A DNA stretch of 64,000 nucleotides, taken from contig KV425555.1 of assembly GCA_001632425.1 (NCBI GenBank), positions 144,795 through 208,794 of the forward strand. The letters are read 5' to 3'. Every line of letters starts with the position of its first letter. The first letter of the stretch is position 1. A program made the translations under genes and the position numbers. Shown here one piece after another: positions 12,270-23,591 of this stretch. Under the pieces are notes generated by a model. That model was not told the DNA's origin. It worked only from the letters and a program-made list of their open reading frames with translations, and did not search any database. The DNA is from Neolentinus lepideus HHB14362 ss-1. Its lineage: Eukaryota > Basidiomycota > Agaricomycetes > Gloeophyllales > Gloeophyllaceae.

Positions 12270-14530
12270 TCATGATCCTGCAGCAGCTCTCCGCTCCCGT
12301 TCTTTTGTCTTCGCACCAGGACCAAACTTCTCTTGGAAATTGATCAACTCCTCCGTGAGCTCCTCCATCAACTTTATCGTAGATTGGGTGGAATAACGTG
12401 ACTCCAAGGATTTGGTCAGGATTGCTGCAGCTTCCAACTTGTCTTGTAGTGGAGAATCCGGAACAGACGTCTCCCCATCCAGCAGCATCTGTTCGTCCCT
12501 CGTGGAAGACTCCGACAGGACCTGTCCATGGACCTCTCTCAGAGCCTTCTCGAGCGCTTCTCTTCGTCTCATCCTGTCACCAGCACTGGCCTGCTCCCTT
12601 CCCACCCATTCCAGAAGCGCTCTGACTCTCTTGTTCATGTCGCCGACGCTCATCCTCTTCGCTGGCCACTTTATCTTGACACCTCGCTCGATCGTGACGC
12701 CGTCCGGAGCTACGCAGTCTCTCTCGTTCCCATTGATAGAAAGACTGACGCTGAGGCTCTGCAGCCCGTGTAAGCCCGAGCTCTGGACCCTCAGTGGAAT
12801 CGGCTCCTTGGACGGCAGCATCGGCTCCAAGTGCGAGAGGTAGTCGGGTAGATGCCAAGAAGTATACAGCGTCTGCTGGGAAACCGCGTATTCGTGCGAC
12901 TGGTGGTATGCTCTTGCAGCTGCAGCAGCAGAGGTAGACCCGCGTGCGTTGGGGTGGGTCCCAGCGTGTCCAGCCGCACTGTTGGTATTACCGCGTCTGT
13001 GATCCGTGGAGCCTGACGCCTGCGAAGCCGGGGCGCCACGCTTCGTGCCTCCTTGTCCGCTTTTGGTTCTGTTGTTCGTATGGCGCTTGGGTGCAGTAGG
13101 TTCTGGGAGAAGCGTACTTAGGATTTAAATGTCTGATAGACACGTGAACGTAATGGAAGCATACCTTCATCGCCTGCCACCGAAAGCAAGTCGGCTGCTT
13201 GCGCATTCTTTCGCCCGCCTCGCTTGTTACGTCCCGCAGCAACCTTTGGGGCAGTTGTTGGTCCGGAATTACTCCGTACCACACTGCTAGAATTGAATGG
13301 TGTTTCCTCGCATACTGCGATAGTCAAAGCAGCCCGATCAGACACGGTCGACGGTGATCGCTGCTTCTTAATTGACGCCCTGCAATGAAACTCATATAAG
13401 GGACGGTCCTGAACATCATGAAGGGCGAGACTCACGCGTCATCATCAGTTCGTTTGCGTTTCTTCGCGCTACCTATCCCTGCATCACCCTCGTCCTCACC
13501 CTCGACATGGTTGCTTTCGCCATTCTTGCCTTCGGACGAGACGGTTGATACAACAGTTGCATGCGCCGCAGCTTCAGCAGCCGCAGCTTCGGCGGCAGAC
13601 TGTTCAATGACTTCCTGCAGGCTCTCGTCGTATGCGGCGTCCCTGCTATTCATAGTATTGCGCCTCTTAGCTGGTTTCTGTAAGAGATGAGATGGTGAAT
13701 GTGAACGGGAGGATCGTGGATTGCTGGTGGCCGAGATGGAGTTGTGATGAGAAGTGTTTGAGGCGTGGCGCATCTTCTTGGCGAGTCTCCTGAATAACAT
13801 GCTGATGAGGGACGGAAGTGGCGTAGATATTGGAAAGGGCCATACTTGAGAAGGGCTTCGTGCAAATCAGGTCTGCACTGTTCACAGTAATAGTCCACAC
13901 CGATCCCTTGGAGCTCCTCTTCGTTCTCGTAGCCCATGCAGAGCCCGTGCTGCCAGACGTTGCACGTCTCGCACTGGACCATGAACTCGCCACCCATCTC
14001 GGGATCATCATCGCCTATGCCACGCAATGAGTAACAGTCGGAGACGCGTATGCGAGCGAGATGCCCTACGCACCACATATACACCGTGTGACACTATTGT
14101 CTTCGAGATCCTGGGACGGTGCAGGCGCGTTCTGGTCGTTATCAGCACTCTTCGCCTCGTCGACGTTGATATCGACGACGAGCATCTTGTCCTTCTCAAG
14201 TTCCTTCTCTTTGCCCTTCCTTTTTGCCCGCCCATTGGTGGCGCCGTTGATGGTGCCGTTGGTGCCGTTCTTGAAGGGATGGTCCTCGAGGATATCGTCG
14301 ACATCCTCCTGCTTTGTCCGCTTGGATCGGTTTGAGCCGTTGGACGCGGAACGCTGCAGGGGTTCCTTCATCCTGGGCACGGTCGGCGACAGCGGTTGTG
14401 GGTCGGGGGAACGAGATGTCGGACTGGCGATAGCATTGAACAGGGTCGCAGGTCGCCGGCCTGAGCGTCGAGGCTCCCTGGCGAGGGGAGAGAGGGGCGG
14501 GCCCATGGTGACGGTGGCCATCATGCGCAA
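12270..14530 (-). CDS. PHD-finger protein, Cti6-like histone deacetylase complex subunit
   Basis: This is a chromatin protein with one PHD finger, expected to read H3K4 methylation within an Rpd3L-type HDAC complex. The N-terminus (14530-14070) is a Ser/Pro-rich disordered region followed by the basic run GRAKRKGKEKELEKDK. The PHD finger spans an intron: TRCICG, then GGEFMVQCETCNVWQHGLCMG and VDYYCEQCRPDLH (about 14090-13860), giving the C-C-C-C-H-C-C-C pattern. Downstream are AKRRNTMNSRDAAYDESLQE, an Ala-rich helix and basic stretches. A conserved-looking C-terminal block (12830-12270) has IKWPAKRMSVGDMNKRVRAL and LMEELTEELINFQEKFGPG. The ATGs at 14530, 14524 and 14521 are all possible starts. 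A separate 135-codon ORF ends exactly at these ATGs. Assignment to Cti6 rather than another PHD protein rests on architecture. Confidence 0.75.
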
Positions 14531-14928
14531 CGACGGCGGCGGTTGTGCGACAAGGATAAGGTGTTAGGGCGCAAGGGTCTTTGGCCGAGTTTTGCCAGTC
14601 TGCTATTGCAGTCCGCACGGTCACGCTCAAGACTCTCGCTTACTGCTGCCGATGGCCTTTCCCTTTTCGGAACACTCTCCCACGCCCCTCTTGTCGTGAA
14701 ACCTCCATCTTCACTGCCCTCGCCGTCGTCGCCGTCTACGCTCTCGCCGTCGAACAGCGTACTCGACAGCATCGAAAGTGACATGGAGTCCCTGTTCCCA
14801 GAATAGTTGGCAGCAGCTGATCTGCCTACGGCCCGCTGATCATCCGCGCACACCAAGAAAGTTGGGACCATCTGGCGAGGACTCATTACGGATTCCGCTT
14901 TCAAGACCGATGGCGAGACTCTAGTCAC
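14521..14928 (-). other. Upstream ORF overlapping the PHD gene start
   Basis: A 135-codon ORF lies directly upstream of the PHD-finger gene on the same strand. Its TGA (14523-14521) sits inside the ATGATG that begins the shorter forms of the PHD protein. The middle is acidic and serine-rich (LFDGESVDGDDGEGSEDGG) and the end is basic. It matches no family that I know. It could be a 5' leader uORF, an extra upstream exon, or chance. Confidence 0.3.
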
Positions 14929-15130
14929 AGACTAAGACGGTAGAGCACGCGACGGTTGCGCCTGTAAGTGATGCCACTGCCCCAAGTGACACTCTTGAGG
15001 AGGCGAGGAATCAAAACATCGCATCTGGTCAATCCCATGCTCAACCGGAGTTCTCTGTGCCCCAGATGGAACAAGGATCCGAACATTAGCTGTGAGTTGG
15101 GCAGGAATGGTATGTACAGGTTAGCCTTGG
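14929..15130. other. Short gap
   Basis: About 200 bp between the upstream ORF and the stop of the DUF5519 gene. No feature is visible. Confidence 0.4.
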
Positions 15131-16020
15131 TTACACTACTTCTCGGCTATTCGTCATAAATCCGATGGACGCTTTCGTTATCCTCTGAACTACGGCCAGT
15201 TCCTCCTCATCTCTCGGTGCATAGAGAAGTAAAAGCTGTGCTGGGACAAACTGTGTCCCACCTAGTGGATGACGCTCTCCCCATCCATGCTCGATTACTT
15301 TTTTGCCGTGCTCAGTTAGTCTTCATATATCTTGTCTAGGCAGAACATCTTGCTTACCGAGTTTACAATCTCCAGGAGCCAACATCAAATGCATAGAATA
15401 ATCGACGTCAGCGTGGACGTGTCCTATCTCGCGCTTGTTCTGCGCGGCAGCGGCGTGTGGAGGCGGCCCTCGGACGAACATGGCCGCATGGGCCTTCTCA
15501 GCCAGAGACGCGGCTACCTCTACACGCTTGATATTATCAACCGCTGCCTGCAGAAATGCCTGAATGATTTTCTGGGAGCGCGTCCGACTCTTCTCAGCAT
15601 TCGACGTGTATGAAAGCAGTCGGGTCACCGCACCTGCTTCATCTCGTCGGACGGAATCTGATCAACCTGTCGCTGAGGGGGGAAATGCCATCCAAGCTTT
15701 GCCCTGGGACCATGCCTAAATGGAAATGTCTCCGGGTCTCCTAGCCAGCTCTCTGGCAGGTCTTTGTTGTATATCTCGGTGCTCAGGCCTTCTCTTTCAA
15801 AAGGTTTCAGCATGCACGCGACCGCCCATCCGAAGACGTTGGATGGCAACGCTCCCCGACCCAGGTCCTTGTACGCCTGGTAGTTTCGGGCGAGGGCAGG
15901 ATAGGAGAGTCCCAGGAATGTGGTGACCGATGAAAGGAGTATAGTGAGCCTTGGATGACGTGCGAAAAGCTCCCGTACGCTGGCCGCTGCCAGGGTCGCT
16001 CTCTTTGAGATGTCGGACAT
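15131..16020 (-). CDS. DUF5519 / luciferase-like domain family protein, N-terminal membrane segment
   Basis: Exon 1 (16020 to about 15635) begins MSDISKRATLAAASV and contains one hydrophobic segment, LTILLSSVTTFLGLSYPALA, a probable membrane anchor. It continues with KLGWHFPPQRQVDQIPSDE, a recognisable block before the domain. Exon 2 follows a short intron (about 42 nt, GTGCGG...GCTGAG) and holds AAMFVRGPPPHAAAA and IGHVHADVDYSMHLMLAPGD. The last exon, before an intron near 15300, reads VIEHGWGERHPLGGTQFVPA, then LLLLYAPRDEEELAVVQRI, and stops at 15131-15133. These HVH...D and WGERHPL motifs are typical of the fungal DUF5519 domain, whose biochemical activity I do not know. It is divergent from ILV1, with only 155 bp between the starts. 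Confidence 0.7.
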
Positions 16021-16085
16021 GGTGATGGTACGACTTTGCTGTAATCCCGCAATAAATCTAGTGAACCCTGAAGCGACCGCAGTTG

Positions 16086-16122
16086 TGACGTCAGAGATTG
16101 TGTGTCACGTGAATGTCACGTG
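16086..16122. promoter_or_regulatory. Shared promoter with a CRE palindrome and two E-boxes
   Basis: The 155-bp divergent promoter between the DUF5519 gene and threonine deaminase contains TGACGTCA (16086-16093), the full CRE/ATF palindrome. It also has two CACGTG E-boxes (16106-16111 and 16117-16122) whose starts are 11 bp apart. bZIP and bHLH factors are the known binders of such sites. Which gene they act on is not visible. Confidence 0.55.
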
Positions 16123-16175
16123 TTTGATCAGATCGCAGGTGAAGATGTCCGTCGGGAATATCCGATGCAAGAGTC

Positions 16176-18129
16176 ATGTCTGCACCAACAGTACTGGAAT
16201 ACTCCTCCAACGCGCCAGAGCCTCTTTCCAGTACCTATCCTCGGCTTAGTGGCCACAATCTGCTACCAGATGGAACGCCGGATTACCTTCGTCTGATTCT
16301 GACCTCGAAGGTGTATGAAATATTAAAAGAGACGCCTCTCGTGTACGCACCGAATCTCAGCACAAAGCTGGGTAACCAGATATGGTTGAAGAGAGAGGAT
16401 CTGCAGGAAGTGTTTAGCTTCAAGATCAGGGGTGCTTACAACTTTATGGCGAGCTTGACAGATGACGAGAGGTGGAAGGGAGTCATCACATGTAGCGCTG
16501 GTTAGTGTGCGTAACGCTCGCACTCTGCACAAACAACTCTAGTCAAAATTGCATTCCTTCAACTCACACTGAATCGGTTTCTAATGTAGGAAACCACGCC
16601 CAAGGCGTTGCGCTCTCAGGAGCTCGTCTTACCGTACCCTGTACTATCGTCATGCCTAGCGGTACACCCTCCATAAAAATCCGCAACGTTCAGCGCCTGG
16701 GAGCAAAGGTCATTTTGCACGGCCAAGACTTTGATGAAGCCAAAGCCGAGTGCGCGCGGCTCGCCGAGGAGCACGGGTTGACCTTTGTCCCTCCTTACGA
16801 CGACCCATTGGTCATCGCTGGCCAGGGCACGGTGGGCATGGAGATTCTCAAGCAGCTTTCGCACTCTGAAAAACTCGACGGCATTTTTGCTGCGGTAGGC
16901 GGTGGGGGTCTGGTCGCGGGCATCTCAGAGTACGTGAAAAGGATTGGAGGACCAAATACAAAAGTTATTGGTGCGGAGACTTTTGATGGAGATGCGATGG
17001 ATAGGAGTTTGAGTGCCGGGGAGAGACAGACCTTACATGAAGTCGGGCCATTCAGCGACGGTACGGCTGTGAAAATCGTCGGCGAGGAGCCGTTCAGGAT
17101 CTGCAAACAGTTGCTTGACGGAGTAGTCAAAGTTGACAACGACGAAATTTGTGCCGCCATCAAGGATATCTTCGAAGGTAAACCTCACCCAATCTCCTCC
17201 CACACCCTTTTGTCTCACCTCCATACCCAGAAACACGATCGATAACCGAGCCCGCCGGTGCCCTCGCTTTAGCAGGACTGAAGCGCCACATCATAGACGG
17301 TAAGCTCATCGGCGCGCAGAAACGCTTCGTCGCAGTCGTGAGTGGCGCAAACATGAATTTCGACCGGCTGCGCTTCGTCGCCGAGCGTGCAGAACTCGGT
17401 GAAGGGCGCGAGGCGCTACTCAGTGTCGAAATCCCTGAACGCCCAGGAAGGTGCGCACGCTCGGTGCCTCTCAGATTCAATGTCCCTCACTCATTTGGCT
17501 TACAGTTACGTTGCCCTCCACGGCCTCATCTACCCGCGCGCCATCACCGAGTTCATCTACCGCTACAACTCGCCGGACGTCGCGCACGTCTTCCTCTCCT
17601 TCAAACTCGAGACCAAGTCCCGTTCCCGCGAGGTCGCCGACGTGCTCAGTGCGCTTGAGCGCGAGGGCATGAAGGGGTACGATATTAGCGATGATGAGAT
17701 GGCGAAGAGCCATGCGAGGTATATGATTGGTGGAGCAAAGGTCGTGCCGAACGAGAGAATGTTCAGATTCCGTGGGTCGTTTTCCTTCGTTGCGGGTTGA
17801 GTTGAGCGTGACGTTGACTTGTGCGCATGGGATTTGATACAGAATTCCCTGAACGCCCTGGCGCGCTGCGCAAGTTTCTTCTCGGTATGCACACAGGATG
17901 GAACATCTCGTTGTTCCACTATCGTAACCACGGAGCCGGTGCGTCGATTTCCCTCCAATCTAGCTATCCTATTCTGATTGCAGCGAACGTAGACCTGGGC
18001 AAGGTGCTGGCTGGCATCCAGGTGCCCCCAGAAGAGAGCGAACAGTTTGAGGAGTTTTTGCGGAATTTGGCCTATCCGTATGTAGAGGAGACAGAGAATC
18101 CGGTGTACAAGCGCTACCTTAGAGGGTGA
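16176..18129 (+). CDS. ILV1: Threonine dehydratase (threonine deaminase), biosynthetic
   Basis: This PLP enzyme converts L-threonine to 2-oxobutanoate and ammonia, the first step to isoleucine, normally in mitochondria. Exon 1 has the PLP lysine motif [16 protein letters not shown] (16410-16445). Exon 2 begins at the conserved SAG-NHAQG junction, and the cofactor phosphate loop GGGGLVAG is near 16890. [10 protein letters not shown] and the catalytic-domain end follow. Two C-terminal ACT-like regulatory domains start with [10 protein letters not shown] and [18 protein letters not shown], and indicate feedback control by isoleucine. The protein ends YKRYLRG with TGA at 18127-18129. Introns interrupt near 16502, 17178, 17450, 17772 and 17936. 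The start at 16176 ([15 protein letters not shown]) lacks an obvious transit peptide; ATGs upstream at 16102 and 16145 are out of this frame. Confidence 0.93.
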
Positions 18130-18609
18130 CCATATGCATAGATCTCCTCACGAGTGTTGTGCGGGTATCTCAGGAAATTGGTATTCTTCTGGACTGATGA
18201 GTCCGCCTCAGCAAACTAACCAGCGGCAGCAATATCTCATGGTTCGTGTGGCTTTTAAGACGCCTAGGACGTTCAAGTTGCTGCCCCGACACTTCACTTT
18301 TCGGTCAATCTGATGACGATCCCTTTCTCCTCGTTTGTTATAAACCAGATGTCTTATCTTTCTTGTCGACATCCTGAATAGACTCTTGCGGTATATAGAG
18401 CCCATTTTGGGCAAGATATTGACTGCCTGATCATTGAATTCAATTGAGAGAACAGCCACAGTGGCGTGGACAGTGTTAGCGGAAGCGTCCGTCGCAATGG
18501 CGAGTCCCAGGAACATACTAAAACTCCGTTTACCATGCCAATAGAAATACAGTAGTAATTAGTACAAATTGATGCGCGTTGTGTCCTATCGTAGGTGTGT
18601 CCGTACAAA
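18130..18609. other. Convergent intergenic region
   Basis: This 480-bp region holds the 3' ends of ILV1 (+) and the FMN-binding protein gene (-). A 102-codon minus-strand ORF (18208-18516) crosses it but shows no family motif, and it is probably UTR. Confidence 0.4.
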
Positions 18610-19382
18610 TTACGCCGCGGTACTGTTCACGCCTTGAGTCAGCTCAATCTACAAAGACTAGGTTAATTGTCATCAAGCCTAAAAGTAGCAATGACTCACT
18701 TCTTGCTTTGTGATCTGGATGAGCTCGCCAGGGGCGGATACACGTCCCGTAGCAGCATCAAGGGCGGTCTCGATGGAGCGTGAGATGGAGGATTCGGTCG
18801 ATTTCCAGTACCGAATGTCGATAGGGACGACCTCGATGATAGAGACACGAGGATCTTCCTCATTGCCTTTGTGAATGCCATCTTTCAGGTCTCCAAAGTA
18901 TGCACCGACTCTACGGTGTTGTTTATCAGGTGAGAAGCATCGGAATCAAGGTCAGAACCTACACGGAAGACCAGTGTTTCTTAATCAATGCCTTGTCCTG
19001 CGTGATCCTGGCGGTACCAGCAACGCTGACCCAGTCGGTGGTCTTGCTGTCGTAGAAGCTGACATTAACATGTGCATCGTTCTGCAATTCATCGAATTTG
19101 TTGCTGGCATTGTTTGCGATGAAAATCAAGTTCGACTGAGACGAGCTAATGGCTGGCATGCTCATCAGAAAGCTGGTAGATTCTTTTATCACCAAGACAC
19201 TCACGTCCAGCAGGTGTCATTGCCCGCGAATGCAGGTGCCCGTCGGAAGATCTGGTGACGAGCATTCCAGTGCCGGAAGCTTTGATGATAGCATGAAGAC
19301 CGTCAATCTTCTGTTGAGGAGTGAGATTGTTCTTCGCTGCCTTTGCGGTGTAGGGGTCGAGGGTCTTGTTTGCGGAAGACAT
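18610..19382 (-). CDS. General stress FMN-binding split-barrel protein (pyridoxamine oxidase-like, BLI-3 type)
   Basis: This is a small flavin-binding protein of the pyridoxamine 5'-phosphate oxidase-like superfamily. Exon 1 (19382-19200) reads MSSANKTLDPYTAKAAKNN and then GMLVTRSSDGHLHSRAMTPA, the first strands of the split barrel. Exon 2 (about 19150-18960) has LIFIANNASNKFDELQNDAH and NVSFYDSKTTDWVSVAGTA, the flavin-contact region typical of the family. Exon 3 continues RVGAYFGDLKDGIHKGNEED and the strand IDIRYWKSTES. After an intron at about 18698-18652 the tail IELTQGVNSTAA ends with TAA at 18612-18610. Relatives in Neurospora (bli-3) are blue-light induced; that regulation is not visible here. 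Confidence 0.82.
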
Positions 19383-19743
19383 GGTGTATGAGAGGAAGTA
19401 CTTTGTGAGTTACATCGAGAGAAAGCTGTATATATATGCGTACACCGACACGAGACGTATTGACGTAGACCGTGACCAGCACCAGCCTGATGTCATGCAG
19501 CCACCGCGGCCCAGCCACATGGCCCAGATTGGAAGGTACCAAGCCCTATTGGGCACCTTGCACACGTTCCCATCCACCTCACGCGGGTAAAGCTCAGACA
19601 CTCGACATTTATTATTATTATCCCATCAGCCACTCAACTAATATAGACGTTGTGAAGAGAATTTCATGCATCAAGTATTATTCAAATAATGCAATAGTCC
19701 TCTATGTCTCGACTAAATTGTTAGAGCGTCCATACAGAGACTT
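19383..19743. other. Intergenic region
   Basis: This 361-bp gap separates two minus-strand genes. It should contain the promoter of the FMN-binding protein; an AT run TATATATATG lies near 19430. No gene is visible. Confidence 0.4.
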
Positions 19744-22651
19744 CTATGCGGAGGTAGAGGCCACAGCTATAGCTGTAGCAGTAGCAGTGACGATAAAGCT
19801 TTCCCAAGCTGCTACAGTAGCACTCGGCGGAACGTAGGACGACACAGTGGTACCTGGCCCGTAGTAAATGGCGCTACTAGCGGCTGGGAGAATCCCTTCT
19901 GCCAAGATAGGATCCTCGCCACCGACAACGGTCACCGTTCCATTACCGAAGGTCGTGACAAGACCGGTGGGGTTAGAACCGAGGATGAACTCTCGGAGGA
20001 GTACCCACGCCTGAGGACAAATTAGTCTAGAATGCGGTGTCGAATCGTCAAAGCAAACATACCGCAGCAGGTTGATATTCCGGAACCTAGAAAGCAAGTA
20101 CTGTTAAAGGAACATACAGACGAAGGAAAGGCGTCACCCACCTCGTGTCCAGCACCATTGACAAGGACAAACGTTAAGTTTCGTTCTTGGTGGACAATCC
20201 CTGCGAAATTACCGCTATCGTCATACCATGGAGTGGAAGGCTTGCGCGTAAAGCCTTGGATTCCACCCCACGTAGTGTTCTATCATCACTTCAATCACTA
20301 GTGAACTCGGATGACGTGGAGATATCCGCATTACCTGGATTGTTACTTCTGTTCCTCGGTGAGCGACGAGCATGTCCGCGTTACCTGAGTAGAAAATCAT
20401 CGAAACATTGTGAAGACTGGCGTTTGTGGCCAGCTCGGACAAGAAGGCCATCGGCCTACACTAACCGTTAATAACGATGACAAATAAATATACGCTTCAG
20501 TTCGTACTCAACGCCTAGCAAAGGGAGATAAATAATTGACTCAGACAGCTAGCAGGACAAACACTCACTAGGGTCACCGAACTCATTCACACCCCCACCT
20601 GAACTCATCAGTCGAGACCTCCAGTTTATATAATGAAACAGACACACCTGGGAAGGTGTAGTTATAAGTGTTGTTGAACGGGTACGAGAACTCTTCCTCC
20701 CAATCCTTGCTAGTGGGGGCATGGATAGCAGCACGAGTGCGATTGTCTCCAGATGGGAAGATCAGATCAGGGGTGATGGCAACAGTCAAAGTCAAGAGAT
20801 TTACCGTTCAAGAAGACACTAGCATCCAGAGGAGCCTCGGGATCAAGTGCATCAGGCACGAAGTATACCTGAACATACTTCAGCATCTAACAACAGGCAG
20901 GCAATCGAGCTCACGTCAAACCCATCATAATCGTTACCCTCTGATCATGCGCTATGTTAATGAAATAGCATCTTGCCGACGACCGATTCCACTCACTCCA
21001 GGGGAAAGTATAATTTAGGGCGTAATCAATCACGAAGTCCAACAAGTCGCATCCATAGAACGGGTCAATCGTAGTGTTCGACCGACCAGACAAGTCGCGC
21101 TTCCACGCCTGCCTGCGTTCTTCCCGGGTCTCTAGGTCCCTCACAGCCAGCAGTTGACCTTGCCTCTTGACCTTGGCTGCGAGCGCGTTTTTGAACGCCG
21201 ACTTGCTGTAACGGCCCCGCTTCCTGTCAGCGATCGCCATAGTATCCGCAATCTCGCCCCAATGAGTGTCGATAGTAGGGAAAGGCGCAGTTTCGGGGTA
21301 TGTCAGATTAAGATCGTACCCGCAGAGGTGTGTCCTGGGTGTAGAGATGGCAAAGGTCACTTGGCGCAGAGTGTGAGGTGTACACTTACTGTGTCTTGAA
21401 GAACTCATAGACTTCAGGATCGTAGCTGATGAGTTGGGGGTATGTCTCGATGACGCTGAGCTGCAGGTTTGCCTCGACATCAGAAGACTTAGACTAACAT
21501 GGTTGAAGACTGACCATAGGTAGCATCTCGAAGACCGAAAGGGCGGGCGTGGCTCCATCGCCTATCGCAAACTTTGCGAGTTTCACGGGAGGGTTGGGCG
21601 TAGAGAAGATAGCTTTCACAATGTACGGCTAGCGATGTCTTCTTCAATTCAGTGGCAAAAGAGTTGCATATGGAGGGAAGATCACAATGTAGGTTCCCGC
21701 ATAACTCTCGCCAGTGAGGTAGAATGGCCGCTCAGCCAGACTTGGGAAGACCTTGACGAGGTTGCTCAGGAAACCGAGCTAGGCCACATATTTATAGATT
21801 GCTATACGTGATAAAAATGACCTGCTCACGAAGTCTTGTCCCATCTGATCTTCATCGGAGACTTCATATATGTGAGACAACAGAGATATCTAACAGTGCA
21901 TGATACGTACTATATCCGGTGGTGTCGGCGGTCGAAAATCCAGTACCAACTTAGAAGCGGGTCGTAAACAATATCATTGAGATGGAGGATGCAAGATGGT
22001 TAATCTTACCAGGCTGATCCACCCAAATAGCGTCCACGAGCTTATTCCAGCTGTAGTTGTTAGGGACAATAGAGTACGTGTTCGTCACATGCAATGGTCC
22101 GTTCTAGTATAAAGTCGCATTGGCTCGGTGAAATGACAATGATCGAATCAAAGAACGATGATATACCTCAGCAAAGAAACCAAGGAGACTTGAAGCGCCA
22201 GGGCTGACCCAACCAATATCAGCCGAGCCATGCCGTCGGGTCAGGATTTCGTGCCTACCCTCCGTTCAACCAGATCAGCCACGGCTCATCAGACCTTTCT
22301 CCAGCTTTCGCGGACAGCGAGCCCTCTTCTTTCTCTACGGCCCAGAAGAAAAGGGTATCGTTGGGATGTCCTGCACGGTTTACGCCAAGGCTTCCAGCAT
22401 AGTTCCGGGGCAGCGGAACAGTGACATTTGGAAGAGGCTCTGTCACCTCGAAGTCTAAGCAGCGACAACATTCATGTTAGCACGGCCACGAACAAGTGAA
22501 ATACAGCGGTAAATTGCTGACAATGCTGCCAGTCAGGACCATAGCCAGTCTTCGGGATGCCGGTATAGTTGTGCGGGTAGGTGTTTGAGGGAGTATCTTG
22601 CCCGGCTGCCAAGGTAGCAATACACAACAGGACCGCCCCAAATCCCAACAT
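19744..22651 (-). CDS. Secreted serine carboxypeptidase, peptidase family S10
   Basis: This is a secreted or vacuolar exopeptidase that removes C-terminal residues. The start at 22651 gives the signal peptide MLGFGAVLLCIATLAAG; an in-frame ATG at 22684 would add 11 residues. The next exon holds LPRNYAGSLGVNRAGHPND, and the oxyanion block WLNGGPGASSLLGFFAE spans an intron at about 22200-22260. The nucleophile is in FYLTGESYAGTYI (near 21700). The catalytic Asp is in IFYSGNADMLVAHRGTE (about 20370-20400), and the His in VNGAGHEV (about 20140). These complete an S10 triad. The C-terminal extension (VPPSATVAAWESFIVTATAT, ending at 19744) is Ser/Thr/Ala-rich. At least ten introns are implied, several under 60 nt, so some exon edges are uncertain. 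Confidence 0.88.
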
Positions 22652-23577
22652 GTTCGCTGCTGAGTACGGGGGTGCACGGCTCATTAGCTACTAGGGTGCC
22701 TTCTTATACCCTAGATGTTTTTCGGTGCCGCTGTTCGGTAAAGTGGGCCTGCGATGAGCAATTGATGGCTGGTCGAGTTTCGGCACATCACTCTGTATAT
22801 ATATCCGCGGGGAAGAATAGCGAACCAACTCAGCCACGACGAACGTAACTAACGGCACAGGCTTTTAAGAATAGCCTCAGGTAGGGTCTTGCAAATATTA
22901 ATATTCTTCGTGCCAGCGGCGCTGTACATATGCAAGGCGTCCGGGATCAATGGACAGCACATGGAGCTCGTGATGCTTCTGAGGAATCATGCCTACGGAG
23001 AATGCGAAGTTGTCACCATGAGTCAGAGATGATTCCGACCGGAACCGTGTCGTTTTTCCTACTGGTCGGACCAGATATTCGGCGGTCAAGTTCGCCCAGT
23101 CCTCCAGACTCTAGGAGCATAATACATAAATATATGTTCCTTCAGTCTTGGGCACACTATGTAAGTGCCGAGCGCTAGGAACTAGCCTGGCAAAATCTAC
23201 CTCCATTTGCCTGAGGCTGGAGTTTGCATGACAGCATCAAGTACCTGCCAGTTTCAGTCGCGTCCTATGAGGGGATATGAGTGCTAGGCCTCTGGCTCCG
23301 TGAAGAACAACTTATGGCAGAGGTAAGAAACACGACGACACAAGAGCCAATCGCTCGAGGTTTTTGAGAAACCCAGTGCTAATAGTCCACTGGCATCGAA
23401 CGCGCCGCAGTCCCGATGTCTATTTGGAACAATACGACGTGAGGTACACATTCGGGGAGAGCGGCGATAGACAGATCACAATAACACGTATTTGGACTGC
23501 CGTGCATACGATACAGCCAGTCACACGCAAAATAGTCATAGGACGACACAATAGCCTTGATGTACATGCCAAGCGGT
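22652..23577. other. Intergenic region with a possible coding remnant
   Basis: About 0.9 kb between the carboxypeptidase start and the LINE. A TATATATAT element occurs near 22795. On the minus strand 22898-23110 reads as EDWANLTAEYLVRPVGKTT and, further on, VGMIPQKHHELHVLSIDPG. This looks protein-like but has no start and no recognised family. It may be a gene remnant. Confidence 0.3.
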
Positions 23578-23591
23578 GAAAGCTTGCTGCG
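23578..23591 (+). repeat. Target-site duplication, left copy
   Basis: The 14 bases GAAAGCTTGCTGCG recur exactly at 25165-25178, directly after the poly-A tract of the LINE. Confidence 0.85.

Noticed and set aside
12046..12325. Hydrophobic minus-strand ORFs after the PHD gene
   Set aside because: They overlap the end of the PHD gene and its 3' UTR; composition is T/C-rich with no family signature.
18208..18516. 102-codon minus ORF downstream of the FMN-binding protein gene
   Set aside because: Lies in convergent UTR sequence and shows no domain.
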